DNA of 64,000 nucleotides from an uncultured Chryseobacterium sp. (GTDB taxonomy: Bacteria; Bacteroidota; Bacteroidia; Flavobacteriales; Weeksellaceae). The first letter of the stretch is position 1, and every line of letters starts with the position of its first letter. The stretch covers positions 339,400 through 403,399 of the forward strand of contig CAJYLH010000022.1 in the NCBI GenBank assembly GCA_913775525.1, read 5' to 3'. Shown here piece by piece: positions 45,566 to 53,807 of the stretch. Below the pieces are notes generated by a model. That model saw only the letters and a program-made list of their open reading frames with translations. It did not search any database and was not told the origin of the DNA. Position numbers and translations under genes: made by a program.

Positions 45566-47152
45566 TTGAAAACAATCGATAAAATATCATTTACTGATAT
45601 AGAAAGCATCCCTCAGCTCATTAAAGATTTTCTGAACCGGGATATTGAAGGCTTTGAAGACCAGACCTTCACACTGGATGCTGTTAAGATGCAGATTCAT
45701 CAGAAGCAGGAATCATTTACTCAGGAACAGAGGGAGGTGCTTTATCAGGCTTTGGAAAAGCAGCTTTCCGCTGCGCCATTGTCCTCAGAGCAGGAAAAGA
45801 ACCTGCATCATTTAAAATCCGGCAATACTTTTACCATTACTACCGGGCATCAGCTGAACCTCTTTTCAGGACCTGTATTTTTTGTGTATAAAATTCTTCA
45901 GACCATTAAGACCTGTTCCTATCTGAAAGGCCATTTTCCGGAATTCAATTTTGTTCCGGTATATTGGATGGCTACGGAGGACCATGATTTTGATGAAATC
46001 AACCATTTCAGGACAGAGAACCATTATTATGAAATCAACGAAAAGTCCGGAGGACCGGTAGGAAGGATTCATGTGAATGATTCTTTTTTTATTTCTGAAT
46101 TTGAAAAAGAGTTCAGGGATTCCGTTTTCGGCACCGAGCTGATTTTGATGCTTAAAGAATCCTATAAGAACGGAAATACCTTAACGGAGGCAATCAGGAT
46201 GTTTGTCAACAGGATGTTTGCCGGTTACGGACTGATCAGTATTGATGGGGACTGCCATATACTCAAGCAGCAGATAAAAGATATTTTCAGGGATGAGCTG
46301 ATGAACTTCAGCCTTCAGAAAGCTTCCCGGGATAAAGTTGATCTGCTTTCCGGAAGGTATGGTAAAGTACAGGTCAATCCGCGTGAAATTAACCTGTTTT
46401 ACCTTTCCGAAACCAGGGACAGGATAGACTTTGATGGGAATGCCTATTTCATTGTGGATAAAAACATCAGGTTTACCAAAGAAGAACTGATTCAGGAGCT
46501 TGAAGAGTTTCCGGAAAGATTCAGCCCTAATGCTCTGATGCGTCCGGTGTATCAGGAGAAGGTACTGCCTAACCTGGCCTATATTGGCGGTAACGCAGAA
46601 ATCATGTACTGGCTGGAACTCAAGGATTATTTTTCCGCCGTAGGCCTTCCTTTCCCGGTACTCATTCCGAGGAACTCCATGCTTTTTATTAAAGAAAAGA
46701 CCGTCAATAAAATAGAAAGGCTCAATCTGAAGCCTAAAAGCTTTTTCCGGAATTTTGCCAAAGTCGTTGAGAATAAAATCCTGGAAAACCAGGACATCCT
46801 GAAGGTACTGGAAAATAATGAAGCCAGACTGCAACAGCAGTTTTCTGAACTCAAGACTGTTGCGGAAACTACCGAGAAATCCTTCGGGAATATGGTGCGT
46901 GCAGAAGAGGTACGGCAGCTGAAATCTTTTACGAGGATGAAAAAGAGGCTCCTGCATGCAGAAAAAATAAAGCAGAATGAACTTGTGGAAAGATTGGAGA
47001 CCCTGTTCCTGGAAGTACATCCTTCAGGTACCTGGCAGGAAAGGGTTTACAACTTCAGTGTATTCTTTGCCGATTACGGCTATGACTGGCTGCAAAGCTG
47101 CCTGGAAGAAATGGAGGTAGAGGAATCAAAACTAATAATTGTTGCCATTTAA
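45566..47152 (+). CDS. bshC: Bacillithiol biosynthesis cysteine-adding enzyme BshC
   Basis: The 528-residue protein adds cysteine to glucosaminyl-malate, the last step of bacillithiol synthesis. It has the BshC signatures TTGHQLNLFSGPVFFVYKI, VYWMATEDHDFDEINHF and PLAYIGGNAEIMYWLEL-like text (LAYIGGNAEIMYWLELK), and the long coiled-coil C-terminal region. The start is TTG at 45566, which gives an N-terminus of normal length; ATG alternatives would truncate it. It overlaps no gene and may be in one unit with the porin gene. Confidence 0.95.
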   Translation: MKTIDKISFTDIESIPQLIKDFLNRDIEGFEDQTFTLDAVKMQIHQKQESFTQEQREVLYQALEKQLSAAPLSSEQEKNLHHLKSGNTFTITTGHQLNLFSGPVFFVYKILQTIKTCSYLKGHFPEFNFVPVYWMATEDHDFDEINHFRTENHYYEINEKSGGPVGRIHVNDSFFISEFEKEFRDSVFGTELILMLKESYKNGNTLTEAIRMFVNRMFAGYGLISIDGDCHILKQQIKDIFRDELMNFSLQKASRDKVDLLSGRYGKVQVNPREINLFYLSETRDRIDFDGNAYFIVDKNIRFTKEELIQELEEFPERFSPNALMRPVYQEKVLPNLAYIGGNAEIMYWLELKDYFSAVGLPFPVLIPRNSMLFIKEKTVNKIERLNLKPKSFFRNFAKVVENKILENQDILKVLENNEARLQQQFSELKTVAETTEKSFGNMVRAEEVRQLKSFTRMKKRLLHAEKIKQNELVERLETLFLEVHPSGTWQERVYNFSVFFADYGYDWLQSCLEEMEVEESKLIIVAI

Positions 47153-47163
47153 TTTTAAAGGAG

Positions 47164-47171
47164 TATTTTTG
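47164..47171 (+). promoter_or_regulatory. Putative -7 promoter element of the LysM protein gene
   Basis: TATTTTTG matches TAnnTTTG, 19 bases before the ATG at 47191, the same spacing seen at 7981. It supports the ATG over the in-frame TTG at 47182. Confidence 0.5.
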
Positions 47172-47190
47172 TACATTATAATTGTCGACT

Positions 47191-49095
47191 ATGATTAAAA
47201 GGTTTTTTATTCTGTCCGGTCTTTGTATGGCTTTGGGACTGTCTGCCCAGAAATCCCATACGGTGGTGAAAGGAGATACTCCTTACAGCATTGCCAAGAG
47301 ATACGGCATAAGTGTAGATGAATTATTGAAACTGAACCCTAAGCATAAAGATGGCAAACTGGTTATCGGTGATATCTTAACCGTTAAAACGGATACCCAT
47401 GCAGCATTGGATAAGAATAGGCCGGCCCGCGGAGCGGAACTGGGCAAGATTATCCTGCAACCCAAACAGACCATCTACGGCATTACAAAACAATACCGGA
47501 TTTCCGAGACAGATCTCAGAAAACTGAATCCTGATCTTGATTCCCATATGAAGATCGGAGAGGAGCTTACCCTTCCTATGGAAAGCATCAGGAAGTATGG
47601 CAATATCCAACAGCAGTCAGCTCCGGTACAAAAAGCGGAACCGGCTGCAGAACCAGAGGCGGCTTCTGCTGAAGGAGAAAACTACACCATCCAGGCTAAA
47701 GATAATTACTACAGGATATCCAAGCAGTTCAATACGACGAAGCAGGAATTGTTTGCACTGAATCCCGGACTGGAAGAAAAAGGCCTGAAGCCGGGTGAAA
47801 CCATAAAAGTAAGGAAAAATACAGCCGCAGAATCCTCTGAGGCTATTACCAAAGTAAAAATGGATCAGGACGACAGCAGGTCTTCTGTTGAATCACCTTC
47901 AGAAACTGCCGCCGCAGATGATTATGTTACCTATACGGTTCAGCACGGAGATACGGTGTTTTCCATTGTCAATAAATTCGGGATTACAGTTGATGAGCTG
48001 ATTGCATTGAACCCGGAATTATCCGGCGGCCTTAAATCCGGAATGGTATTGAAAATCCGAAAAATGGATCCGGCGTATGTCAAGAAAAACGGGGATGCCC
48101 TGAGTGTGGTCCTCATGCTTCCTTTCGGGTACAGCACCAATGAAACCCAATACAGGGGTATGGCGACGGATTTCCTGACCGGTGCTAAACTGGCCATCGA
48201 AAGAAATGCGGCCAGCGGCCAGAAACTGGATATCAAAATAGTGGATTCCGGAAACGAAGCATCATTCAAAAATTCGATGACCCAGATCAACCCTAATAAT
48301 ACAGACCTTATTGTAGGGCCATTCTTCAAATCCAATGTTATCGATGTCCTGGACTTTATTAAAAATCAGAAAATTCCTGTAGTAGCTCCGTTTGCAAACT
48401 CTCCGGAACTGTACAATTACAGCAATCTGATCATTGTGGAAACCAATGACCAGACGTATGCCGATAAGATTGTTGATGAAGTAAAGGCAGCATATTCCAA
48501 CCAGAAGATCTATATAGTGGCTGATGCTAAAAAGGAAAATGCCAACTATATTAAAGCAGGTATTGAAAAAGCAGTGAAAAACGCTAATATCATCATTGTG
48601 AATTCTCCGGCAGATATCCAGCTGGACCAGAATATGATGACCGGACAGTCTGCACCGGTAATTGCCATATTGGCGAATGATAGTGATGCTGCCGGAGAAG
48701 CATTTTCCAACAGGGTGATTGCCCTTTCAAAAGACGTTCAGGGCGTAAAAGCATTCAGCATGTATTACCATCCGAGCTTCGAAAGAAAAGTGGACGACCT
48801 CAGCCAGGCTCACCTGGTGTATCTGATGGACAGGAAAATCAATACCGAAGGAAGCTTTGAAAAAGAAATTCTCGCAGCCTATAAAGCCAAATACTGCAAA
48901 ACACCTCCTAAATATGCCATCATCGGGTTTGATGTCATGAATGATATGCTGACCAGGGAAAACCGGAAAGGGGAGATTTTCCGTCAGATGAATAAAGTTC
49001 AGACCCAGCTGGCCACAAAATTTGAATTTGTTAAATCCAAAGCGAACGGGGCATATGTCAATACCGGTTACCGGGTGATCAGGCTTATGCCGTAA
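47191..49095 (+). CDS. Secreted protein with four LysM domains and a receptor-type ligand fold
   Basis: From ATG at 47191 the protein has 634 residues: a signal peptide, four LysM repeats in the N-terminal half (HTVVKGDTPYSIAKRYGI, LQPKQTIYGITKQYRI, YTIQAKDNYYRISKQFN, YTVQHGDTVFSIVNKFGI), and then a type I periplasmic-binding-like domain (about 285-630: LPFGYSTNETQYRGMATDF, TDLIVGPFFKSN, VVAPFANSPEL). The LysM part should anchor it to peptidoglycan. The second domain is of the amino-acid-binding receptor type seen in envelope proteins of Flavobacteriia. Its ligand is unknown. fabD follows after 70 bases. Confidence 0.87.
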   Translation: MIKRFFILSGLCMALGLSAQKSHTVVKGDTPYSIAKRYGISVDELLKLNPKHKDGKLVIGDILTVKTDTHAALDKNRPARGAELGKIILQPKQTIYGITKQYRISETDLRKLNPDLDSHMKIGEELTLPMESIRKYGNIQQQSAPVQKAEPAAEPEAASAEGENYTIQAKDNYYRISKQFNTTKQELFALNPGLEEKGLKPGETIKVRKNTAAESSEAITKVKMDQDDSRSSVESPSETAAADDYVTYTVQHGDTVFSIVNKFGITVDELIALNPELSGGLKSGMVLKIRKMDPAYVKKNGDALSVVLMLPFGYSTNETQYRGMATDFLTGAKLAIERNAASGQKLDIKIVDSGNEASFKNSMTQINPNNTDLIVGPFFKSNVIDVLDFIKNQKIPVVAPFANSPELYNYSNLIIVETNDQTYADKIVDEVKAAYSNQKIYIVADAKKENANYIKAGIEKAVKNANIIIVNSPADIQLDQNMMTGQSAPVIAILANDSDAAGEAFSNRVIALSKDVQGVKAFSMYYHPSFERKVDDLSQAHLVYLMDRKINTEGSFEKEILAAYKAKYCKTPPKYAIIGFDVMNDMLTRENRKGEIFRQMNKVQTQLATKFEFVKSKANGAYVNTGYRVIRLMP

Positions 49096-49136
49096 CTCTG
49101 ATTACGCGCATTGGAAAATATTGTTAACATTATAAT

Positions 49137-49144
49137 TATATTTG
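49137..49144 (+). promoter_or_regulatory. Putative -7 promoter element of fabD
   Basis: TATATTTG matches TAnnTTTG, 21 bases before the ATG at 49166. TTG triplets occur upstream but at 13 and 23 bases instead of 17-20. The in-frame TTG at 49142 lies inside the element, so it is not a likely start. Confidence 0.45.
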
Positions 49145-49165
49145 TATAATATTTTAAATCAATAC

Positions 49166-50041
49166 ATGAAAGCACTTGTATTTCCTGGGCAGGGTTCTCA
49201 ATTCGTGGGAATGGGAAAAGAATTATATGATTCTCGAAAAGACATAAAGGATTTGATGGAATCTGCCAATGAAATTTTAGGTTTCGACATCCTTTCCATT
49301 ATGTTCAACGGGACGGATGAAGATCTTAAAAGGACAGAAGTTACACAGCCTTCTATTTTTATCCATTCAGTTGCTGCGCTTAAGGCAGTTAACGGTTTGG
49401 GCGCTGAAATGGTAGCAGGACACTCTTTAGGTGAGTTCTCCGCACTGGTAGCCAACGGTGTTTTATCTTTTGATGACGGATTGAGGCTGGTATCGGAACG
49501 GGCAAAAGCAATGCAGGATGCCTGTAATGCCAATCCAAGTTCCATGGCCGCTATCCTTGGACTGGAAGACGCCAAAGTGGAAGAGATCTGTAGCCGGATC
49601 GAAGGAATTGTGGTTCCGGCAAACTATAACTGTCCCGGGCAGCTGGTTATCTCCGGCGAAACACCAGCAGTAGAAGAGGCTTGTGAGAAGCTGAAGGAAG
49701 CAGGAGCGAAAAGAGCTTTGCTGTTACCGGTAAACGGGGCATTCCATTCGCCGCTCATGCAGCCTGCACAGGAGAAACTGTCTGCAGCGATAGAGAACAC
49801 AAAGTTCAGAAAGCCTACTATCCCTGTATATCAGAATATCACCACTACAGCGGTAACCAATCCTGAAGAAATCAAACAGAACCTTATTGCACAGCTTACA
49901 GGACCTGTAAAATGGACCCAATCTGTCCAGAACATGATCAAAGACGGAGCCTCCCAGTTTGTGGAAGTAGGTCCCGGGAAAACTCTTCAGGGCCTTATTA
50001 AAAAAATTGACGGTTCTGTGAACATTGCTTCTGCAATTTAA
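49166..50041 (+). CDS. fabD: Malonyl-CoA:ACP transacylase
   Basis: From ATG at 49166 the protein has 291 residues. It moves malonyl groups from CoA to acyl carrier protein for fatty-acid synthesis. It has ALVFPGQGSQFVGMGKEL, the active-site serine in GHSLGEFSAL, and PVNGAFHSPLMQPA with the catalytic histidine. The longer reading from 49142 would begin inside the promoter element. It is followed by the GHMP kinase gene after 15 bases, so the two may be co-transcribed. Confidence 0.95.
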   Translation: MKALVFPGQGSQFVGMGKELYDSRKDIKDLMESANEILGFDILSIMFNGTDEDLKRTEVTQPSIFIHSVAALKAVNGLGAEMVAGHSLGEFSALVANGVLSFDDGLRLVSERAKAMQDACNANPSSMAAILGLEDAKVEEICSRIEGIVVPANYNCPGQLVISGETPAVEEACEKLKEAGAKRALLLPVNGAFHSPLMQPAQEKLSAAIENTKFRKPTIPVYQNITTTAVTNPEEIKQNLIAQLTGPVKWTQSVQNMIKDGASQFVEVGPGKTLQGLIKKIDGSVNIASAI

Positions 50042-50056
50042 ACGTATACCCATACC

Positions 50057-50959
50057 ATGAGCAGAATATTTTCACCGGGAAAGCTGATGCTGACTTCAGA
50101 ATATTTTGCCCTAGACGGAGCTCTTGTCCTGGCCGTACCTACGAAGCCTGGACAAGAGTTTTTTTTTGAAGAAAACGCAGATCATAAAAGCATGGTGTTC
50201 TGGGAAGCACTTCATCAGGGCAAAACATGGCTGAAAGCAGTTATGGATTACAAAAACTGGGGTATTAGGGAAACCAATATTCCTTCCGCTGCAGAATTCG
50301 TCCTGAACACACTGAAGAATGTACAGCAGCTTTCTTCTACCCGATTTAGCGGAGATTCTTCCTATCATATAAAGACCAACCTGCAGTTTCCTTCAGACTA
50401 TGGCCTCGGCAGCAGTTCAACGTTAATGAATAACCTTGCCGAATGGTCTGCCATCGATCCTTTTCAGTTGAATACCCTAAGCCTGGGTGGTAGCGGTTAT
50501 GATATTGCCGTGGCAAAAGAGAAATCTGCCGTCCTGTATCAAAGTGTTCCTGAGATAAAATATGATAAGGTGGTATTTGATCCGGCATTCAAAGATGACC
50601 TGATTTTTATCCACCTGAACCAGAAGCAGGACAGCCGCGAAGCGATCCGCTTATACCGTTCAAAAATAAAGTCTCCTGAGTTGGTTAATGAATTTTCAGA
50701 TTTGACAAAGAAAATTTTATTATGCAGAGAATTGGAAAATTTTTCCAGCCTAATGTTGATTCATGAGCAAAAAATATCAGATTTCCTTGAAATACCCACA
50801 GCGAAACAGCGCTTTTTCTCTGATTGTCCGGTATTTGTGAAAAGCCTGGGAGCCTGGGGAGGCGATTTTGTCATGAGCGCAAAATTTGATGGCTTTCAGG
50901 ACTATTTTTGGGGAAAAGGTTTCTCATCCGTTTTCAATTGGAGTGATTTAATTGGTTGA
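50057..50959 (+). CDS. GYDIA family GHMP kinase
   Basis: The 300-residue protein is a small-molecule kinase of the GHMP superfamily, with FSPGKLMLTSEYFALDGA near the start, the phosphate-binding PSDYGLGSSSTLMNNL, and the GYDIA motif that names this Bacteroidota group. The substrate is unproven; related kinases act on mevalonate or its phosphates, and in this phylum isoprenoid or lipid metabolism is the usual guess. There is no signal peptide. The stop is followed by a promoter region for pckA. Confidence 0.9.
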   Translation: MSRIFSPGKLMLTSEYFALDGALVLAVPTKPGQEFFFEENADHKSMVFWEALHQGKTWLKAVMDYKNWGIRETNIPSAAEFVLNTLKNVQQLSSTRFSGDSSYHIKTNLQFPSDYGLGSSSTLMNNLAEWSAIDPFQLNTLSLGGSGYDIAVAKEKSAVLYQSVPEIKYDKVVFDPAFKDDLIFIHLNQKQDSREAIRLYRSKIKSPELVNEFSDLTKKILLCRELENFSSLMLIHEQKISDFLEIPTAKQRFFSDCPVFVKSLGAWGGDFVMSAKFDGFQDYFWGKGFSSVFNWSDLIG

Positions 50960-51046
50960 AATTCATTGTTTTATAAACCTATTTTTTTATTTGCCATTCT
51001 GACATATATCATTATATTTAAACCATCTTTAACAATTAGTTAATAT

Positions 51047-51054
51047 TAATTTTG
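51047..51054 (+). promoter_or_regulatory. Putative -7 promoter element of pckA
   Basis: TAATTTTG matches TAnnTTTG, 35 bases before the pckA ATG at 51090, in the AT-rich gap after the GHMP kinase gene. Confidence 0.4.
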
Positions 51055-51089
51055 TCAGTACCCAAAAAGAAACAGAAAATATAAGTACA

Positions 51090-52709
51090 ATGAAAAACGC
51101 TAAAATCATCCGCGATTTAGAAAAATTAGGGATCAGGGGAGATTATGAACTGGTATATAATCCTTCTTATGAAGAACTGTATCAGGCTGAAGTTTCTTCC
51201 GATAATCAGGGCTTTGAAAAGGCTGAACTTACAGAATCTGGTGCAGTATCAGTAAAAACAGGAATTTTCACGGGTCGTTCGCCTAAAGACAGATACATTG
51301 TTCAGGATGATGTTACAAGAGATACCATTTTCTGGGACGGTAAGGTAAACTTACCCACAACACCGGAAATTTTCAGCTCCTGTAAAGAACTGGTGTTGAA
51401 TCAGCTTTCTGATGCCAAAAAAATTTATGTGGTAGATGCATTTTGCGGAACCAATGCAGATACCAGGCTAAAAGTAAGGTTCATCGTAGAGGTCGCCTGG
51501 CAGGCCCACTTTGTAACGAATATGTTCATCAGGCCTTCCCATTATGAACTGGAGCATTTCGGAGAACCGGATTTCACGGTGATCAACGGTTCAAAAGTAA
51601 CCAATCCTCACTGGGAAACCCAGGAACTGAATTCTGAAAACTTTATCATGTTCAACCTGACCGAAAAACTTCAGATCATCGGAGGAACCTGGTATGGCGG
51701 GGAAATGAAGAAAGGGATGTTTGCGATGATGAACTATTATCTGCCATTGAAGGGCATGGCTTCCATGCACTGTTCTGCCAATGTAGGCGAGGATGGGGAT
51801 GTCGCGCTTTTCTTCGGCCTTTCCGGAACAGGGAAAACGACCTTATCGGCAGATCCTAAAAGATACCTGATCGGTGATGACGAACACGGCTGGGACAACA
51901 ACGGCGTTTTCAATTATGAAGGCGGGTGTTATGCTAAAGTAATTGACTTGTCAGCAGAAAAAGAACCGGATATTTTCAGGGCTATTAAGAGGGATGCATT
52001 ACTGGAAAATGTGGTTGTGAATGACGGGATTTCAGATTATACCGATGGATCCATCACTGAAAATACCAGGGTTTCCTATCCTATTTACCATATCAATAAA
52101 ATTGTTCTGCCGTCCAAAGCAGGGCATGCTAAAAAAATTGTTTACCTTTCTGCGGATGCTTTCGGGGTATTGCCTCCGGTTTCTATTCTGGATGAAGACC
52201 AGGCACAGTATCACTTCCTTTGCGGGTATACTTCCAAACTGGCCGGAACAGAAAGGGGAATCACAGGGCCGGAACCGTCTTTCTCACCGGCTTTCGGAGA
52301 GGCTTTCCTTACCCTGCATCCTACCATGTATTCCAAGACTTTAATTGGAAAGATGAAAGAGCACGGAGCAAAAGCTTATCTGGTGAATACAGGATGGAAC
52401 GGTACCGGAAAAAGAATTTCACTGAAAGATACACGGGCTATTATTGATGCCATCATCGACGGTTCTATCGAAGATGCCCCTAAGACAAGAATTCCGATCA
52501 TGAATCTTGAGATTCCTACTGAGCTTCCTAATGTTTCTGAAGGTATTTTAGATCCAAGGCAAACCTATACTGAGGTTGCCGAATGGGAAGAAAAAGCGAA
52601 AGACCTTGCTGCGAAATACATTAAGAATTTCGATCAGTACTGCAATTCGGAAGAAGGAAAAAGACTGGTGTCTTCAGGTCCTCAGTTACAGAAGCAAGCG
52701 ATCAATTAA
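51090..52709 (+). CDS. pckA: Phosphoenolpyruvate carboxykinase (ATP)
   Basis: The 539-residue enzyme converts oxaloacetate and ATP to phosphoenolpyruvate, the first committed step of gluconeogenesis. It has the ATP-type signature [16 protein letters not shown] (kinase loop at 243-250), [10 protein letters not shown] and [20 protein letters not shown] near residue 64 is the substrate-binding segment. Length is standard. It has its own promoter and a strong terminator after it, so it is probably monocistronic. Confidence 0.97.
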   Translation: MKNAKIIRDLEKLGIRGDYELVYNPSYEELYQAEVSSDNQGFEKAELTESGAVSVKTGIFTGRSPKDRYIVQDDVTRDTIFWDGKVNLPTTPEIFSSCKELVLNQLSDAKKIYVVDAFCGTNADTRLKVRFIVEVAWQAHFVTNMFIRPSHYELEHFGEPDFTVINGSKVTNPHWETQELNSENFIMFNLTEKLQIIGGTWYGGEMKKGMFAMMNYYLPLKGMASMHCSANVGEDGDVALFFGLSGTGKTTLSADPKRYLIGDDEHGWDNNGVFNYEGGCYAKVIDLSAEKEPDIFRAIKRDALLENVVVNDGISDYTDGSITENTRVSYPIYHINKIVLPSKAGHAKKIVYLSADAFGVLPPVSILDEDQAQYHFLCGYTSKLAGTERGITGPEPSFSPAFGEAFLTLHPTMYSKTLIGKMKEHGAKAYLVNTGWNGTGKRISLKDTRAIIDAIIDGSIEDAPKTRIPIMNLEIPTELPNVSEGILDPRQTYTEVAEWEEKAKDLAAKYIKNFDQYCNSEEGKRLVSSGPQLQKQAIN

Positions 52710-52715
52710 TATACT

Positions 52716-52744
52716 AAGCCTCATCACCGGATGAGGCTTTTTTT
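52716..52744 (+). terminator. Intrinsic terminator after pckA
   Basis: AAGCCTCATC (52716-52725) pairs perfectly with GATGAGGCTT (52730-52739) around an ACCG loop, and a T-run reaches 52744. It ends pckA. The A-rich other side is too weak to serve aroQ clearly. Confidence 0.9.
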
Positions 52745-52785
52745 ATTGGATTTATCGATCTTTTTTAAATGATGGTTAAGAATTA

Positions 52786-53193
52786 TTATTTTAATCCCAG
52801 AGCAGCCAGCCGGTATCCATCCATTCCGAAACCGGATAAAACCGCATCAGACTGTGCTGCTGTCACTGATTTCTGACGGAACTCCTCTCTTGTGTAGATA
52901 TTGCTGATATGCACTTCGATCTTCTGCTTCCTGATATTTTTTAAACAGTCTGCAATGGCATATGAGTAATGCGTGAATGCCCCCGGATTGATGATAAGGG
53001 CATCAAAGTCATCCTCCTGAAGCCGGTTGATGATCTCCCCTTCAATATTCGACTGGTAATACAGGATGTCATGAGAAGTAAATTCACCTCTCAGCTGCTC
53101 AAGATAGTCTTCCATGGATACTGTCCCGTAGATTTCGGGCTCCCGGGTGCCTAAAAGATTGAGATTGGGTCCGTTGACGATAAGGATTTTCAT
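52786..53193 (-). CDS. aroQ: Type II 3-dehydroquinate dehydratase
   Basis: From ATG at 53193 the protein has 135 residues, typical for the type II enzyme that converts 3-dehydroquinate to 3-dehydroshikimate in aromatic amino-acid synthesis. It has LIVNGPNLNLLGTREPEIYG with the catalytic Arg and Tyr, NPGAFTHYSYAIADCL, and HISNIYTREEFRQKSV with the catalytic His. The ATG nine codons upstream at 53220 is less likely, because the -7 element (53208-53215) would lie inside it. Confidence 0.95.
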   Translation of the reverse strand: MKILIVNGPNLNLLGTREPEIYGTVSMEDYLEQLRGEFTSHDILYYQSNIEGEIINRLQEDDFDALIINPGAFTHYSYAIADCLKNIRKQKIEVHISNIYTREEFRQKSVTAAQSDAVLSGFGMDGYRLAALGLK

Positions 53194-53207
53194 TCCGATG
53201 CTTTTTT

Positions 53208-53215
53208 CAAATATA
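53208..53215 (-). promoter_or_regulatory. Putative -7 promoter element of aroQ
   Basis: The minus strand reads TATATTTG (TAnnTTTG), 14 bases before the ATG at 53193. Confidence 0.45.
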
Positions 53216-53317
53216 ATCATTTAAATCATGTCAGAAAATGGGAATCCGTTTAATTATGGATGATATTCATTAGGGGAATTTTCAGGCTTTTTACCCATGA
53301 TTGTAAAACATAAGCCT

Positions 53318-53331
53318 TACCTTTATAGGTA
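53318..53331 (+). promoter_or_regulatory. Palindrome before the Fur-family gene, possible operator
   Basis: TACCT at 53318-53322 and AGGTA at 53327-53331 form a perfect palindrome around TTAT, 11 bases before the start of the Fur-family gene. The position suits an autoregulatory operator, but no binding consensus for this group is known to me. Confidence 0.35.
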
Positions 53332-53342
53332 TTTCTTCTGTT

Positions 53343-53762
53343 ATGAAACAAGACATCGAAAATAAGCTGATCGGTAAAAATACCAGGCCTACCAGCATGA
53401 GGATCCTGGTCTACGACTTTCTCAGTTCCCAGGAAGCGGCCTTATCATTGTCTGAAATTGAAAATCACTTTAATAATGCAGACAGGACAACCATTTACAG
53501 GACGCTGAAGACCTTTGAAGAAAAAGGCATTGTACACGGCATTCAGGAAAATGCCACTACCAAATACAAGCTTTGCCACGACGGCTGCGATGAAAATATC
53601 CATAAAGACTGGCACCTTCATTTTTACTGTAAAATCTGCCAGCAGACCACCTGTAAAGAAGATATCTCCTTTCCGGAAAATATGCGCACCGATTTCCGGA
53701 TTGACGAAATCAGGCTGTTTGCCAAAGGCATCTGCGAAAACTGTCTGGAAAGTTTGCAATAG
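53343..53762 (+). CDS. Fur-family metalloregulator
   Basis: The 139-residue protein has the winged-helix of the Fur family (LSLSEIENHFNNADRTTIYRTLKTFEEKGIVH) and the dimerisation/metal part with HLHFYCKICQQTTC and a C-terminal CENC. The two CxxC pairs are a structural zinc site. Which metal it senses cannot be told; Zur or Fur are both possible. It is followed after 45 bases by the zinc-type efflux ATPase gene, which it may control. A palindrome precedes its start. Confidence 0.9.
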   Translation: MKQDIENKLIGKNTRPTSMRILVYDFLSSQEAALSLSEIENHFNNADRTTIYRTLKTFEEKGIVHGIQENATTKYKLCHDGCDENIHKDWHLHFYCKICQQTTCKEDISFPENMRTDFRIDEIRLFAKGICENCLESLQ

Positions 53763-53782
53763 TATTGCATCTTTTTTCCCTG

Positions 53783-53790
53783 TAGCTTTG
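53783..53790 (+). promoter_or_regulatory. Putative -7 promoter element of the metal ATPase gene
   Basis: TAGCTTTG matches TAnnTTTG, 17 bases before the ATG at 53808. A TTG lies 15 bases upstream (53765-53767), slightly short for the consensus spacing. Confidence 0.5.
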
Positions 53791-53807
53791 TTTTAAAATT
53801 ATGCAAT

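Noticed and set aside
46181-47020. 279-residue minus-strand open frame
   Set aside because: Fully inside bshC on the other strand; rich in Phe and Leu as expected for a shadow.
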